Position numbers and translations under genes: made by a program
Shown here: in pieces, positions 45,101-57,735 of the stretch
How the letters are laid out: every line of letters starts with the position of its first letter
How positions within the stretch are numbered: position 1 is the stretch's first letter
Source of the DNA: Monocercomonoides exilis
Taxonomy: Eukaryota; Preaxostyla; Oxymonadida; Polymastigidae
Length of the DNA stretch: 64,000 nucleotides
Direction: 5' to 3'
Assembly: GCA_001643675.2 (NCBI GenBank)
Contig: LSRY02000047.1
Span: 496,001-560,000 of the forward strand
Notes under the pieces: model-generated
Seen by the model: only the letters and a program-made list of their open reading frames with translations
What the model was told of the DNA's origin: nothing
Database searches by the model: none

Positions 45101-48100
45101 ATTGCTCCACCTTCTGCACTCTTTCTGCATCCCACTCCTTCAAATGAACATTTTTCCATCACTGCACTGCATCCAATTATCATTCCCACAACCCCACATT
45201 TCTCGTCTGATATTTGCCACCCAATGACTGTTATCAGCCCTCTTTCGCATCTCACAATACAGAACGACAACTCTTCTTTTTCTACACTCCTAAAGCTGCA
45301 GTTTTCCAGTCTCAGTTCGATACCCAGAGACCCAATTAAGGTCTCACATCCACTTGGAAGAATGCGCTCCACACAAAAATAAATCCTCTCAAACTCTGCA
45401 AATCCGTTATTTTCAAGAACAATCAAGCTTTTTCTTTCCTCTTCCACTCCTTTTTTTACGTTCACTACACAGCACTCCTCACTCACTGACGTTATAACAA
45501 ATCCTGTTATTTCATGAACATCTTCAATCCAAGTACTTCCTTCAATATTAATTGCATTTAAACCACTCTTTTTTATTGTATTCCTCATCCCTCTCCAAAA
45601 CGATTTGCGTGGATACTCAACCACACCACACCCAGCCATGTCAACGCCATGCTCGCTAACTGCCACTTCTTCTAGCTTAGCTTCTTCTACAAGAAAGTAC
45701 AATTCAACAACAACTTCGCCCCAATCCCTCCAGCTGCATCCCTTCATGTCAATACATCTATTCCCATCTTCGTCAAACAACTCCAATCGAACACTCTCTT
45801 CATTAACAATCTTGCACAACTCCTCGCTCTCAATAAACATATCTCTCCCGCAACTGGCTTTGTTATTCTTAAAACGGACTTTCACAATCTCAAATACATC
45901 AATCTTTTTATTGATCGTTTTCAACTCTTTTTCCACTTCTTCAGATCCTTCATACACATATAGCCCTCCACCCCTTCCACAGTCTTCACTCACGCAGCAC
46001 TTTTCTATTGTGATATGATTCACCACAAACTTTTCAACTGTTTCGCTCTTCACTTTCACCATTTTCACAACTCCTCCATTTGCAGCTCCTCCATCATACT
46101 CCTCAAATGAACTGTTCCGCCCAATCTCAACTTTCGCTCCTCCTTCAACTTCAACAATATGCCCATTTGAAGCTTTGCATCCTCGTACGCTAACATTCAT
46201 CAGGATGAAGCTTGATCCTGATCCACACATCAACAGCCTCTTTCCATCTGTTTTCACATCTTTTGCTGTCCATCTATCTAATTCCAATTTGCCTCCTTCA
46301 TTCACAATCACAATGCCCATTTCCTCTTTCATATTCATCTCATACGTCGTAATTCCTGTTATGAGCATTTCTCCTCTCTCTGTAACTTTTGCAATCCATT
46401 GATTCGTTTCCCCTCCTGGATTGCATTTAAATGCGCATTCATCCACATTTGATCGACCGCCATTCACACATATCAAGCATTCTCTTCTTTCTCCTTCCAG
46501 CACAAACTCAAGATACTGCAACCTTAACACTCCTTCATCTTCCCTCCCAGATGAACAGAACCTTCCATCTTTGTCTACCGCCAACAAACATTTCTCTTTC
46601 GCGGACTTTCCTCTTACGCACAACTCTTTCCCATTTCTATCTATCTCTTCTGTAAGTTTATTCGAATTGTTGAGATACATTGTTTTTTGCCCTTCGCTCA
46701 TCATTGTTAACCCCACACCAAGTTCTGCACAAGGAGAATATTTGTATCCACACTTTTCTGCTGCTTCAATCCCACTCATAACATACAGTGTATCTGTCTC
46801 CTGTGGATTCAGAAATTCAACCAAAGACACATTAGTAACAGCTTCTGGCCATTTGTCAACAACCCACATCATCTCCTCTGCCTCATTCTCTTTCACACAG
46901 CCTTCCCAAAGATTAGCAGCAACCATTTTATGAGGCAATTCACAAACCAAAAACACATTTTTCCCAAGCCATGCTCTGTTTCCATCAAAAGCATTATTCT
47001 GCATTGAATACGCCACATCTGCATCAGCAAACTCAATATGCATCCCTCCTCCAATCCCTGCTCTTTCATTGACAAAGCATCCTTCAATTCTATTTTCCTG
47101 AAATATCATTTCTCCTCCGCTTTCCATTTTTATTTTAATTCCACCTCCCTTTCTTTCTCCTTCACCCATGCATCCGCATCTTCCAAATGAACACTTCTTT
47201 ACAGACAAACTCTTCCACCATCCAACAATGCCTGCTTCCCCTCTCCATCTCCTCCTTCTTTTTCAATTCCCTTCAATGTCATATTCTCAATCTTAACCTC
47301 TCTCGATTCTTCAATACAGATAGCGCTGCATTTCCCATCTCTCCATTCTCCGATATATGTATTCGTTGCAGCAATGCTGCTGTCTCCACTTGCCCATAGT
47401 ATTCCCTTTTCACTATCGCATCCAGTTCCACTCCATATGCATTCGTCCATCTCACAAGAACACTCGCTTCCACAAACCGCGATAACAGCTCTTTCAATCC
47501 ATTTTATTCCATTCATTTCCACGCGCTTCAAAACGAGCTTCCCCTTTGTTCCTCGAGAAAATCCACAACTTGCCTCTCCTTCAAAGCAACTGACTTTGCA
47601 ATCAGTCAGATGCAAACTCTCGTCGATCCATGCAAAAACATATTTATTCTTCAAAGCATTCAAGCACTTCACTCTTATCAACATGTTTTGAAATATTACT
47701 TCTTTTCCTGTTTCCACAAACCCTTCTTCGCCTTCTTTGAATTCTTCACTTGCTCCGCCATCTTCCTGTTGCACATCACAGAAAAACATCACTGGAATTG
47801 AGCAATCAGAAGCTGCAAAGCACATTGCTTGACTCTTTCGTATCAAAGGCTTGCATATGCTGAACGATGGAAGAAATGAAATAACAGCCATTTCTTCCAT
47901 TTCAAACCTCGCTTTTCCTCCATGCTCCAGACTTTTACATGGATAATCTTTGTATCCACAAAACTTATTGTCTGCCCCCTCTTCTCCAACAAAGCACGTC
48001 CCACAGAACTCTCGAAGGGCTACAACCAACGGGACTATTTCTCTGTCAACATCCAGTTCTCCTTCTTCATTTGCCTCACTTCCACTCAACTCATCCAATT

Positions 48101-51100
48101 CTGGCTTTTCTTCAACCAATAACTTAAACTCAAAATTCATTGACTTGTTCTGCACAATACTTGCTATATCGCTGCACAAGACAAATACGTTTTTGCCTTT
48201 CCAAGCATCGCAATGTTCAAATTCAACACTTGTTAACTTCATTCCAGATCCTCTTCCTTTGCACCTTATAAACATCCCTCCTCCAACACTTTTTCCTCTG
48301 TCTGACACCTCTCCTCCGGCTTTGCATTCGCGAAACCTGCATCCGCTCACTTCAACAGTAACTCCCTCTTCTCCACATAGTCGCACTCCTCCTCCCATCC
48401 CTTGTTCTCCATCAGCTCTGCACACTTCAAATGTGCATTTTTCCACTCTCAACTCACTGTCTTTTTCAATGCAACTGATTGCAATCCACGCTCCATCTCT
48501 CTCTGCATGCGATATATTCATGAAGTCGCAGTTTTCAATTGTCACGCCGCTCGATCTTATAATCTCAACAAGCGGTGTTGTTCCGATCTTCGTCACAAAA
48601 TATCCAGCCCCGCTGATGCTCAAATTCTTCACAATGACTTTTCCCCCATCTGCAATCACAAAAGAGTAATTCACTTCTCTTCCGTTCTTCATCTTCACAA
48701 AGCAGTCTTCCATCCTTAACAGAAAAGTTGATTTTATCAACGAATTTCGAGAATTCTTCAAAAAGCACGGAACTTTTCAGGTCAAATTTACAACCTCAAG
48801 TGCAATTGTCGTCATCATAAACGATTCGGCATCGTTTTCGTTTCCATCTTCGTCAGTGATCATTACCTCTGTCTCTTTCTCCTTGCTTGAAAATCAAAAC
48901 ACTGTTTCTTCAATCTGATGCAGGGGTGCACTGAACATAAGCGGGGTATCCAGTGCAGATCGATGGCTTACACAAACTTCATTTCTCTGTGCTTCAAGGA
49001 CCATGAAATGCAACCTCATTACAGTGTGTATTGTTGAACACGGAGCGACTGAGTATCCGCATCCATTAAAATCTCCTCCAACCTCTCCATCTACAAATCC
49101 TTTGCCACTCATGTTCTCCCATTGATAGACAACCAATGGGACAGCAAACCCAACTCCTGTGGTATTTCTCTCCCAGCCACATGCCTCGCTCAACGATTCG
49201 AGCTCCTCCCTTCTTATTCCCAAGCTCAGATATTTTGTTTCCACAACTCATTCGAGCGTTTGTGCTGACACAAATATGTTTGATCCCTTCCACTCTTTGC
49301 AGTTATTATAACTCGATTTTCTAACATAAAACTTTTCACAGTTATCTTCTATCTCCAAAAATATTCCTCCTCCATATCCTCTGCTTCCTCTTTCCGCCAC
49401 TTCATTTTGCTCATCATTCCATTCTGGAACTGTGCAATCCTTAAAAACGACATCATTTATTGTTAGCTCCTGCCCGCCACTTATTGTGACAAAAATTCCT
49501 CCTCCTTTAAGTTCACTCCCTCTCACACATTGACCTGTCAACGTGCAATTCTCAATCCTCACATTCCTTCCTTCTTCATTTCCGCTTCCAATGTCCACAC
49601 ATCCACCATTCCCTTCAACTCTTTTTGTTCCATCAAATGTGCTTTTTTCAATCACTATATCCTTCCAGTTTTTGCAAGTTATTGCGGATCTCTCTGTGAA
49701 TCTGACATCCTCTTCAAATGAAAATTCGCTCAAATACAGCTCGCCCCCTTGAACACGGATTATTCCTATATCCAATTCGCTTTCACTTCCGCTATCTCTC
49801 TCCCAGAGAGTAATGTGGCACTTTCTTGCCGTCAGAGAAACAACAGAAATTATAAAAGCTTCTTTCACTTGCATTATTGTGCTTTTGAGCATAAACGACA
49901 GACTATCAAATTCAACTCCAGAATGGCACGATATCACTCCATTTTCACCAAAGTATTGCACAAAAATTACCTCAATTCCCTTTCTTTCGTTTTGTGAGAA
50001 TACTTTCATCGCATACGCAGACACCGATATCGGACTTATAATTGAAGTATTTGAAATAATGGAAATCTCATTCAGGCTTCCACTTGCCCGTTTTTTCACA
50101 CAGAAATCTATTGTCAAGCATGCAAATAGAGCATGTCCACTGTGAGAATGATCAACTCCACTATTTCCATCCACACACAACGGAAGATGAAATGCTTCTC
50201 CAAAAACAAACAGAGGGATTACAGGCACATCTGCTCCATTTTCACTTCCACTCAGTTTGTTCGCATCTGTCGCCCAGACCCCTTTTCCAATAGATGCAAT
50301 TGACAAATTGCTGATTTTTGAACTCAAAAGCACACCTGACCCACACTTAACAAACAAGTCCCTCCCGATTCCGGCCTTATTATCCTTTTCTGTTGAAAAT
50401 TTCACTCTTTCTCCTATTCGAAACATGCACCGCTCGCTGATGGAATAAATCATCACCCCTCCTCCTTTACCCGTTCCATCGTTTCCTCTTCCTGAGCAAC
50501 ACCCTTCCAACACACTTGCTCCATTTATCGTTAATGTATCGTCTCCGTCAAGCTTGGCCCATATTCCTCCTCCACACCCAGCTTCTTCACTAGCAATGCT
50601 CTCAGAAATATTGCATCCATCTACCATAATCATCGCTCCCTCTTCGTCTTCCTCTTTCATTTTCCGTTCCACTTTCAAGCAGCCACCGTTTCCTGCTGTT
50701 TTTTCAATTCTAGAAAGCATGCACTGTTTCATCTCCACAATCATTGCATTATCACCGTTCACAAGCCCGCCTTCGCAAAATCTCATCATTCCTTTGCTTT
50801 CAAACTCCACAAGTCTCAGAATTCCTCCTTTAATGCAAACAACAAAATAATTAACATCTGCCAACACTGTATCTCCACTAGAGCTGTTTGTCGATACAGA
50901 ACATTTTGTCATCGTCAAATCACCCCCTTCAGGCATTCAATAACACTTTTCACACTCCTCAAACTTTGAGCAATGCAAAACCATATTGCATTTATACTTG
51001 CCCTTTCTTCAACAGAAATTATTCTCGACGAATGCAAATTATCTGGCTCAGTCACATTCATTTGTAAGTCTGATCCACTGCCCCATATTTCCCATTCCCA

Positions 51101-54100
51101 GTCTTTCATTTCAATTCCTTCTCTCAATTCATATCCTTCATCCACAGCAATCATCCTCTTTCCAGCATTAAATCGAACACTTGCTGCATACAGTATTGTT
51201 CTGCAAGGAAAGGACTCAAACCCGCAGAATGAGGCATCACTTCCTCCATATCCGCTCCCTGCAACCCTTCTTCCTCCAACATGGGCTAACCCCTTGAACT
51301 CAACAAAAAACACATTCAGCGGAAATGATACTCCACCATCAACATCTCTGTCAAACCCCACTAGATCTTCATAGAAATTCTCATCAAATTCAAATGCAAA
51401 CGATTTTCTGTTTATCATGCTTTCAGAAATTTCACTTCCCTTCACATATATATTTTTCCCACCTGCTCCTCCACAATTGCACTCCACAAACTTCAGATTG
51501 TCCAGCGCCAGCTCTCTTCCTCCTTTGCAAACATCCAAACATACTCCTCCACCTCCACCACTGCAGCTGCAATGTTCCATCTTTGTTTCAATTCCCATGC
51601 CTCCCACTTCCACACAACTGCTTATCTCCGTCATTTCAATCCACATTCCTCCTCCATCTCCAGCCATGCACGTGCATTCCACTATCGAGACATTCTGCAC
51701 TTGCAATCTCTCATCTGCTTCAATCCTCTTCGACAGCATAATACCTTCTCCTTCTGTGCGAGAAACATTCTCGACTGTTATATTCCCCACCTTGCTCATC
51801 AGAGTCTGTGCTGCTCCAGCCTCCAACAGCACTGGACCTGCAAGGCGCATTCTTGCAATTGTTACATCCTCCAAGTGCAATTGGCTTAAATACACAACAA
51901 ACACAGCACAAGCCATCACTCTGTCTTCAACGGCCCCAGACAGTGAAGAAGCTATGGACACATCCTTCGCACACACATTTCCATTCGGGGATGTCTGCTT
52001 GACCACAGATGGGGAAGGAACGCATTTCGATGTGTGATCGATGCTCAGTGATTGAAGCCACATATCCCCATCTGCAACACTTATCAGTGATTCTGCTTCC
52101 GCCTTCAATGCTTTTGTTTCAATCAAACTTGCTTCCTTCCCCATTCCTTCAATAATTATCTTTTTCGAGCCAATCTCAATTGCTGCTCTTTCACTCATGT
52201 GCCTTCCTTCCAAGATGATGACTCGGCTTTCAGTATCTCCTGTGCTCTGTTGAACTGCAAATCCAGCTGTCTTGCATGCAAGCACTTCCATTGCCCCACA
52301 CAACTCAAAATCGATTCCGTTTGTCCCAACATTATAAAATTGAATTAATGGCAGCCAGTCCTTTCTCTCTGTCTGCTCGTATGTTAATGATGATGACTTG
52401 AACTTATAGCACACTCTTTTTTCGTTTGTATTTGATGTGAATGAGTTTGCAAATGGATTTGTGAAATCAATGCAAACAGTATCATATATGCACACATCAA
52501 GACCATAGGGGGGATCACCAGAGCAGCTGCACTTCTGGAAGAAGATAAAATAAAATAAAACGCTGTCTATTTGAAGCCCGGTTCCATTCACTTCCGAGAA
52601 CAATCCCCCTCCTTCACTCTTCGCTGAACAATTTCCAAAAATATATTTCTCATTCGAAATGAATCCCACATATAATCACAACGCAACCCTCCCCCTGATG
52701 ATGAATTTGCTTGACATCCAACAAAGAAGCAATCATAAATGCAAGCACTTTCTCCATTTCCTTTTTCTTCTGCAAGACAATTTGGCTTCGAATTGAATAT
52801 AGACTTTAAGAAAATACCACCCCCTCCGCCACTTGACGTGCAGTTCGTGAACCAACAATTAGCTGTTTCAAGGCATGATGATTGGTAAATGTTTATCGCT
52901 CCACCTGTTCCTGAATAACATTGGGAATAATTGGTATTAATAGATGCTGATAACAGCGTATTGTAACATCTTGTTGCTCCTCCATCTGAATCTGAATAGC
53001 AACCAAGAAATACACAAAAATTTATTAAAAGTGAGCATTCACCCCAGCCAATCAAGCACATCGCTCCCCCGCTCCAGTATGTATCTTGTGCATCCGGAAC
53101 ATTTATTGCCTTTGAGGAACTGCTTGTGTGAGAGCCATTCCATTCGCACCATTCGAAAATGAATTCTCCTTCATATAATAAAGTTATTCTTCCAGGATTT
53201 AAAGGACTGCCTTCTGTTCCTCTGTATTCAGCATTTTTTGATCTTCTCGACGAAAAAAATGTGCTATTGAACACAGATAATGATGTGCCACATCTATTAA
53301 TTGATTGAACAATCCCACCATAATATACGTCGCAAACACTTTCAAACAAACAGCCCACAATCGATGATGCACATAAACAGCTCAACTTATTTTCTGTTGT
53401 TGTGGACCTGTGATTAGTTGTATTAATGAAGTGGGATCTGCTTATTGACACGCAGCCGATACGCTCTCCTCCTTCAAACGGGCCTGTCATTGTCTCAATT
53501 GCTTCAAACTTGCTTTGATCAATGGACAGACTCGAGGAAGAGGAAGGAGTTGCGCTAGCAGTTGATGAGGACACAAGCTGAACAATTTTTGTGTCACATT
53601 TGTCGCGAAACAGCAATGTTATTTTACAAAGAAAAACTACCCCGTCATCCACGTGGATCAAAGAAGCACTGTTTCTATCGCAAAAAAGCCCACAACTAGA
53701 GACAACACAGCAACACAACTCCCGGAGTCCAATAATACAGCTTCTATCCACAGATTCCATTTGCAGCAAGTGCACATTCAATGATGTGTTTGCCACAGAC
53801 ATTTTGCATTTGGTATGGCTGTTCTCGAGAAATTTTTTGTTTTCATTTATTTTTTTGTCTCTTTGCTCAAAGATGCAGTTCATGGTCTCTGACTCAAGAT
53901 TCTGTGCTTTTTTTGTCGAAACGGTCCTGCACTTTTCTGAGAAGAATAAATATTTTGAATTTCAAAAAGAAAAATAGGATATTTTCATTTCAATTTCTTG
54001 GTTTCACACTTTCTTCTTCAATAACTTGTTGATGGCTTCCTTTTATGTGCCACTCGGACTTCAAAAGCAACTCATCAGGCCCAAATTGCATTTTTTCCAA

Positions 54101-54277
54101 GTCAAAATGTGCATGCTCTCTTCCAAATGATTTTTTGGCTTCCTCACTTGTTATTTTTTCAAATTGTCGTTTTTCTTGACGGATACCATTCGCCTCCTCA
54201 TATTGTATTTCGGATGAACTCTTTGTGAAATTGCACACAAAAAGCAGAATGGAAAGTGGGAATGGAATCAAAATCAT
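40472..54277 (-). CDS. Gene B, right-arm copy: beta-helix receptor-like protein with transmembrane helix and pseudokinase lobe, frame interrupted
   Basis: Same architecture as the left copy: signal-peptide exon 54010-54277, a 73-nt intron (53937-54009), then a long second exon. This arm keeps open several stretches broken in the other: a single frame of 1557 codons at 42535-47208, and 562 codons at 49248-50936. It has its own break at 52637-52641, where A5 stands in place of the six-base run in the left arm. It shares with the left arm three single-base shifts (about 50924, 47209 and 42762), TGA codons at about 49249, 48895 and 48778, and a TAA at about 42150. It lies 220 bp downstream of the NEK-like kinase stop on the same strand. 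Taking the better arm at each asymmetric site leaves only the shared breaks. Likely a cell-surface receptor or adhesin. Confidence 0.72.
42535..47208 (-). CDS. Gene B right arm: longest uninterrupted beta-helix block
   Basis: This is a 1557-codon open block covering module junctions at about 46750, 45635, 44715 and 43500 (CGYKYSPC, CGVVEYPR, CGMSEDPC, CGAADRPC). Its third module has Arg where the second Cys of the closing motif should be. The same region in the other arm is cut into four pieces by one-base A-run changes. Composition is typical of stacked beta-helix rungs: alternating small and hydrophobic residues, GGG turns, and Asn-Cys pairs. No catalytic residues are recognised. Confidence 0.75.
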   Translation of the reverse strand: MSVKKCSFGRCGCMGEGERKGGGIKIKMESGGEMIFQENRIEGCFVNERAGIGGGMHIEFADADVAYSMQNNAFDGNRAWLGKNVFLVCELPHKMVAANLWEGCVKENEAEEMMWVVDKWPEAVTNVSLVEFLNPQETDTLYVMSGIEAAEKCGYKYSPCAELGVGLTMMSEGQKTMYLNNSNKLTEEIDRNGKELCVRGKSAKEKCLLAVDKDGRFCSSGREDEGVLRLQYLEFVLEGERRECLICVNGGRSNVDECAFKCNPGGETNQWIAKVTERGEMLITGITTYEMNMKEEMGIVIVNEGGKLELDRWTAKDVKTDGKRLLMCGSGSSFILMNVSVRGCKASNGHIVEVEGGAKVEIGRNSSFEEYDGGAANGGVVKMVKVKSETVEKFVVNHITIEKCCVSEDCGRGGGLYVYEGSEEVEKELKTINKKIDVFEIVKVRFKNNKASCGRDMFIESEELCKIVNEESVRLELFDEDGNRCIDMKGCSWRDWGEVVVELYFLVEEAKLEEVAVSEHGVDMAGCGVVEYPRKSFWRGMRNTIKKSGLNAINIEGSTWIEDVHEITGFVITSVSEECCVVNVKKGVEEERKSLIVLENNGFAEFERIYFCVERILPSGCETLIGSLGIELRLENCSFRSVEKEELSFCIVRCERGLITVIGWQISDEKCGVVGMIIGCSAVMEKCSFEGVGCRKSAEGGAMKVIIHYEETVAMKDLELKRCQCSEEEGRGGAAFINCEDARKSEPFVLEGLMFEQNGAFLGKNLFVRARDLNQSVSSSTLKFEEETDGSSDFLYSGSDLTLTDTDLLRFVVEFRSSIVFVSDYGLDIQRCGMSEDPCKSMRRGLKQMDKQAEEKELKICGTIIVEEENNVSNVKMEQWEKNLEQANEGISCIVFCSENAYGDASSGGLLRNFGKFCMKSIRMREEQAMDNGEGWLIISEGNEIEMDKCQFGKRGEGGGWWKCGLVLLRKGMFHAFYVVVEDVRVNRGLFEIVAGCYVNMKEIKVDEVKLEENCIINVVDEIENKRNEKKEKDMLSELKTIIELDECSFSDVKKTGKGCSIMKSVGQSTGMCATVKKCIFEGCLAQDSEKGGMGRMKLNVGGELQLEECSVRACGCNIEYGKGGGMFVESEEEGALKFVFRNCLFEGNMGWKGKDIFVSCINIEKQINENQFELNAEGISMLRDDSICGTDKTEHVGADVDLMKFISVFKSRTIIVSGRCNCSGGEISYGADERQCGAADRPCATVEYGASHLCGTLFVVLGIDGESSLNGPTILEEMTLRSVNSEYGKICFGSEDGNSLKKAEKNRDFAICARGNVIIELIWMWIEGLKKSSYGCIVASKEGLLTMRSCKVSGTGRGGGEIAPKIMECIGGSLKILNVSVTDANIVRFVECRECMVELTGLHILNIEGKEGLMFSDNAAVSLKEIRIENSKVDSGSYVKVTESIDSSLHAIQNTMLNLASLSMANISSNSCEIAMIEQMGFCIQYCLRTARFKDVMLEIKKEESFVLANARMLRLMDVYLMVRRMRQTCYERIQKISMKSCVNGMDGLFLQRIVL

Positions 54278-54326
54278 GAAATATCCTCGATAAACGCTGA
54301 AAATTTGTTGAGAAAATTTGTTATGG

Positions 54327-54499
54327 GTAAAATACTATTTTTCAAATGGTTTTTTCTTTCATAACTTTGAATTAAATTTTGAAAGAACAAATGTTTATAT
54401 AATTGTTGAAAACAATTGAAAAAGAGTTTTATTATTTATTTGAAAAAATTTTTTCTCATTTCAAGAAAAATACGAATGAAATATGTTTTTCAAATCATA
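54327..54499. other. Short intergenic gap between the kinase gene and right-arm gene B
   Basis: AT-rich. It probably holds the promoter and 5' leader intron of gene B, whose TTTTCAG acceptor lies about 25 nt before the ATG and is shared with the left arm, and the 3' end of the kinase gene. Confidence 0.45.
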
Positions 54500-57400
54500 T
54501 CAATTGTTCTTAGAAGAGCGAGTGGGAGTAATTTTTTCAAGTGATAATCTGAATTTATCCCAAAATGCGTTGAATGAATTTGATGATGCAAATGAAGAAG
54601 AAGGTGAAAAAGACGAAGAAGAAGAAGATGATGATGAATCAGATGGTCGATGTGATAAATGAAGAGAAGGGCGAACAGCGGCAGGTGAAGATGTGAGAGG
54701 ATCCTTCGAAGAAGAGAATGAATTCTTCGGTGTTGTTTCAGACGGCTGAGGAAACCGAAAAGGAGAAGGAGAAGAAAATGAATGAGAAGAAAAGGAAGAA
54801 GAAGATGAAGAAGAAGATGAAGAAGAAGAAGAAGAAGAAAAGGAAGGAGATGTTTGGGGACGACGCTGAAGCGGAAGAGAAAGAGAGGGAGGAAAAGGAA
54901 GAGTAACTGGGGATACGGAATTGTTTGATGTGAATGAAGAAGAAGAAAAAGAAGAGGAGGAGGAGGAGAAAGGAGGAGGAGAAGAAGAAGAATTAGCTTT
55001 GTTTTCAATTGATGTGTTTGAAGAAGTTGCGGATAAAACTTGTTTTGTTGGGAAAACCATTTTCCTGTGAGCAAACTGAGTTTTGTTGTTTGATGATGAA
55101 GAAAAAGGAGAAGAAGAAGGAGAATTTGAAGAGGACGAAGAGGAAGAGGAAGAGGAGGAAGAGAAAGAGGAGGAAGAGGAAGAGGAAATAGAAGAAACAG
55201 AAGGAGAAGAGAAAAACAAAGGAGAAGAAGAAGAAGATTGTGGATAAGCAGCAGAAGAAGGATGAGAATGAGGTGAAGTCGGAGGTGTTATCATTGGGCT
55301 GAGTGAGCGAGCAGATGAAGTGATTGTTGCTGGAGATGAAAAGCGAGGAAGAGGAAGAGGAAGAGGAAGAGGCAGGTGAAGAGGGAGAGAAGGAGAAGAA
55401 GAGGAAGAAGAGGAAGAAGAGGAAGAAGAAGCAGAAGAAACATGAGAATGATCAGTTGCATTCACTGAATCTGTGACTGACGAAGAAGAAGGAGAAGATG
55501 AAGATGAAGATGAAGTGGTTGTTGTTGTTGTTGTTGAGACAGAAACAGAAACAGGTTGCTCTTTTTGCTTTGAAGAAGAAGAAGAAGAAGAAGAAGAAGA
55601 AGAAGAAGAAGAAGAAGAAGAAGAAGAAGAAGAAGAAGAAGAAGAAGAAGAAGAAGAAGGTGATGATGATGAAGTGGAAGAATCTGATGATAAATGGAGT
55701 GAGGTTTGTGATGGCGATGATGATGATGATGATGATGAAAGCATAGAAGTTGTGCGGGTGAGCTGTTTTGAAGCAGAAAGAGGACGAGATGTTCGCACAT
55801 TCTTCTGCTGCTGGAAGCCGGGTGCTGTGAAAGGGATGGGGGAGAAAGGAGAAGAGGAATGGGATGAATGGAAAGAGGAGAGGGCAAAGGAAGAAGGTCT
55901 TTGAGAAGACGATGAAGAAGATGATGATGAAGGAGAAGGAGAAGAAAAAGAGGAGGAGGATGGAGAAGATGATGATGAAGATGAAGATGATGTGCGATCA
56001 ACAAAACGAACACGTTCAGAATTTTGAGGAGAAAAAGAAGAATGAAAAGAAGATGATGAAGAGGAGGAAGAAGATGAAGAAGAAGGATGAGCTTTCAATT
56101 CGATGTCCCAAGCAACAGGTGGATGAACAATGATTGGCTGATGTGATTGAGAAGAAGAAGAAGAAGAAGAAGAAGAAGAAGAAGAAGAAGAAGAAGAAGA
56201 AGGAGAATTTGAGTTTAATTTATCTTTGGCATTTTCATTGTTTGAATTCGACTTATAGTGAGAAGAAGGGAAAACACTTGATTTTGAACGAGAAAGAGAA
56301 GAAGGAAAGGAGGAAGAGGAAGAAGAGGAAGATGATGATGATGATGAATTTCCAATCAGATCAAAACTTAGTTCTTCTTCGTTGTTATCTTCAATAAACT
56401 CACTTTTCAGTTCTCTATCTAAATCTTCTTCTTCTTCTCTTTCTCTTTCTCTTTCTCTTCTTCTTCTCTCCTTTTCATTTTCATCATCATCATCTTCTTC
56501 TTCTTCTTTGTCTTTATCATCTTTTTCCCTTATATCTCCATTGTATTTTGATTTCAAAGGAAAAATTGAACTCATTTTTTGTTCTGTCGCAAAAGAAAAA
56601 TTGGAATTTTCTTCATCAAAATTCTCTTCTTTTCTTTCTTTTTCTCTTTCATCATCTGAATTTTCACTAAAAAACAGTTTTGTTTGTGAGTTTTCAGATT
56701 CTGTTGAGCTGAATGAAAAGCCTTCTTCTTCATTCTCTTTGTCTTCTGGAAATATTCCATTCAATTTTTTTCCTTTTCTTTCTTCTTTTCTTTCTTTCTT
56801 TTCTTCTCTTCTCTCTTCTCTTCTTCTTCTTCCACTTTGAAATTCTTCTTTTTCGTCTTCGTTGAACCTTTCGCGCTGCCGAAAAGGAACAATTCTTTGC
56901 CTTTTTTTGATGCCTTCATTTTTTTGTTTGTTTGGATAGGAAGAAAAATATGAAGAAGAAGAAGAGAAAGAAGAAGAGGAAGAAGAAGAAGCAGAATAAG
57001 GTCTTGATGTGTAGTAACCAGGTGAATTAGCTTGTTTTGATGGAGAAGAAGTAGGAGAAAATGACGAAAAAGACGAAAACTCACGATTTTCTTCAAAATG
57101 TCCAACAGTTTTGCGTAAATGTGGATTAGAGGAAGAAGAAGAAGAAGAAGAAGAAGAAGAAGAATTTGAAGAAGAATTTGAAGAAGATGAAGAAAGAGAA
57201 GGTTTCTTCACCCTCACAATTTGTCTTCCACTTTCATCCAAAATGATTCGTTCTTCATTCCTTTTCTGTTTTTGTGGAGTGTTCAAAAAACTTTGATTTC
57301 TTTCTTTTTCGCTGTTTTGTTCGTCAAATGTTCGTTTAAAGCTATCAGAACGAGAATTGTTTGGTTGAAATGAGTGAAATGAAGAAGAAGAAGGTGAGGT

Positions 57401-57680
57401 TGAAAGCAAAGATGAAGAAGAAGATGAATGAGAAGAAGAAGAAGAAGAAGAAGAAGAAGAAGAGAAATTTGGAATATTTTGAGTACTTCGTGTGTGTTGT
57501 GAAGAGGCAGGTTGATGTGAATGAGATGGATAAGGTGCAGATGAAGGTCTTTGAGAAGAGGAAGAAGAGGAAGAGGAAGAAGAAGAAACAGAAGAAGGAC
57601 GAGAACGAGAGGGAGCATAAGAATAAGAAGGGCGAGATGTGATGGCGCTTCTATTTGGAGATGAAGAAGAAGAAGAAGAA

Positions 57681-57735
<55 letters not shown>

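Larger units (their letters stand above)
39103..54326 (-). repeat. Right arm of the giant inverted repeat (15.2 kb)
   Basis: Reverse complement of 23053-38275. The outer flank is different from the left side: here it is the 3' region of the NEK-like kinase gene, there it is MITE-like DNA. In the last 30 bp at the outer edge (ACAAATTTTCAG and upstream) about five substitutions separate the arms before similarity is lost, which suggests real divergence at the boundary. Confidence 0.9.

Noticed and set aside
55462-56013. Poly-Leu and poly-Glu/Lys frames across the kinase gene
   Set aside because: Alternative frames of the serine-coding GAA and GAT repeats.
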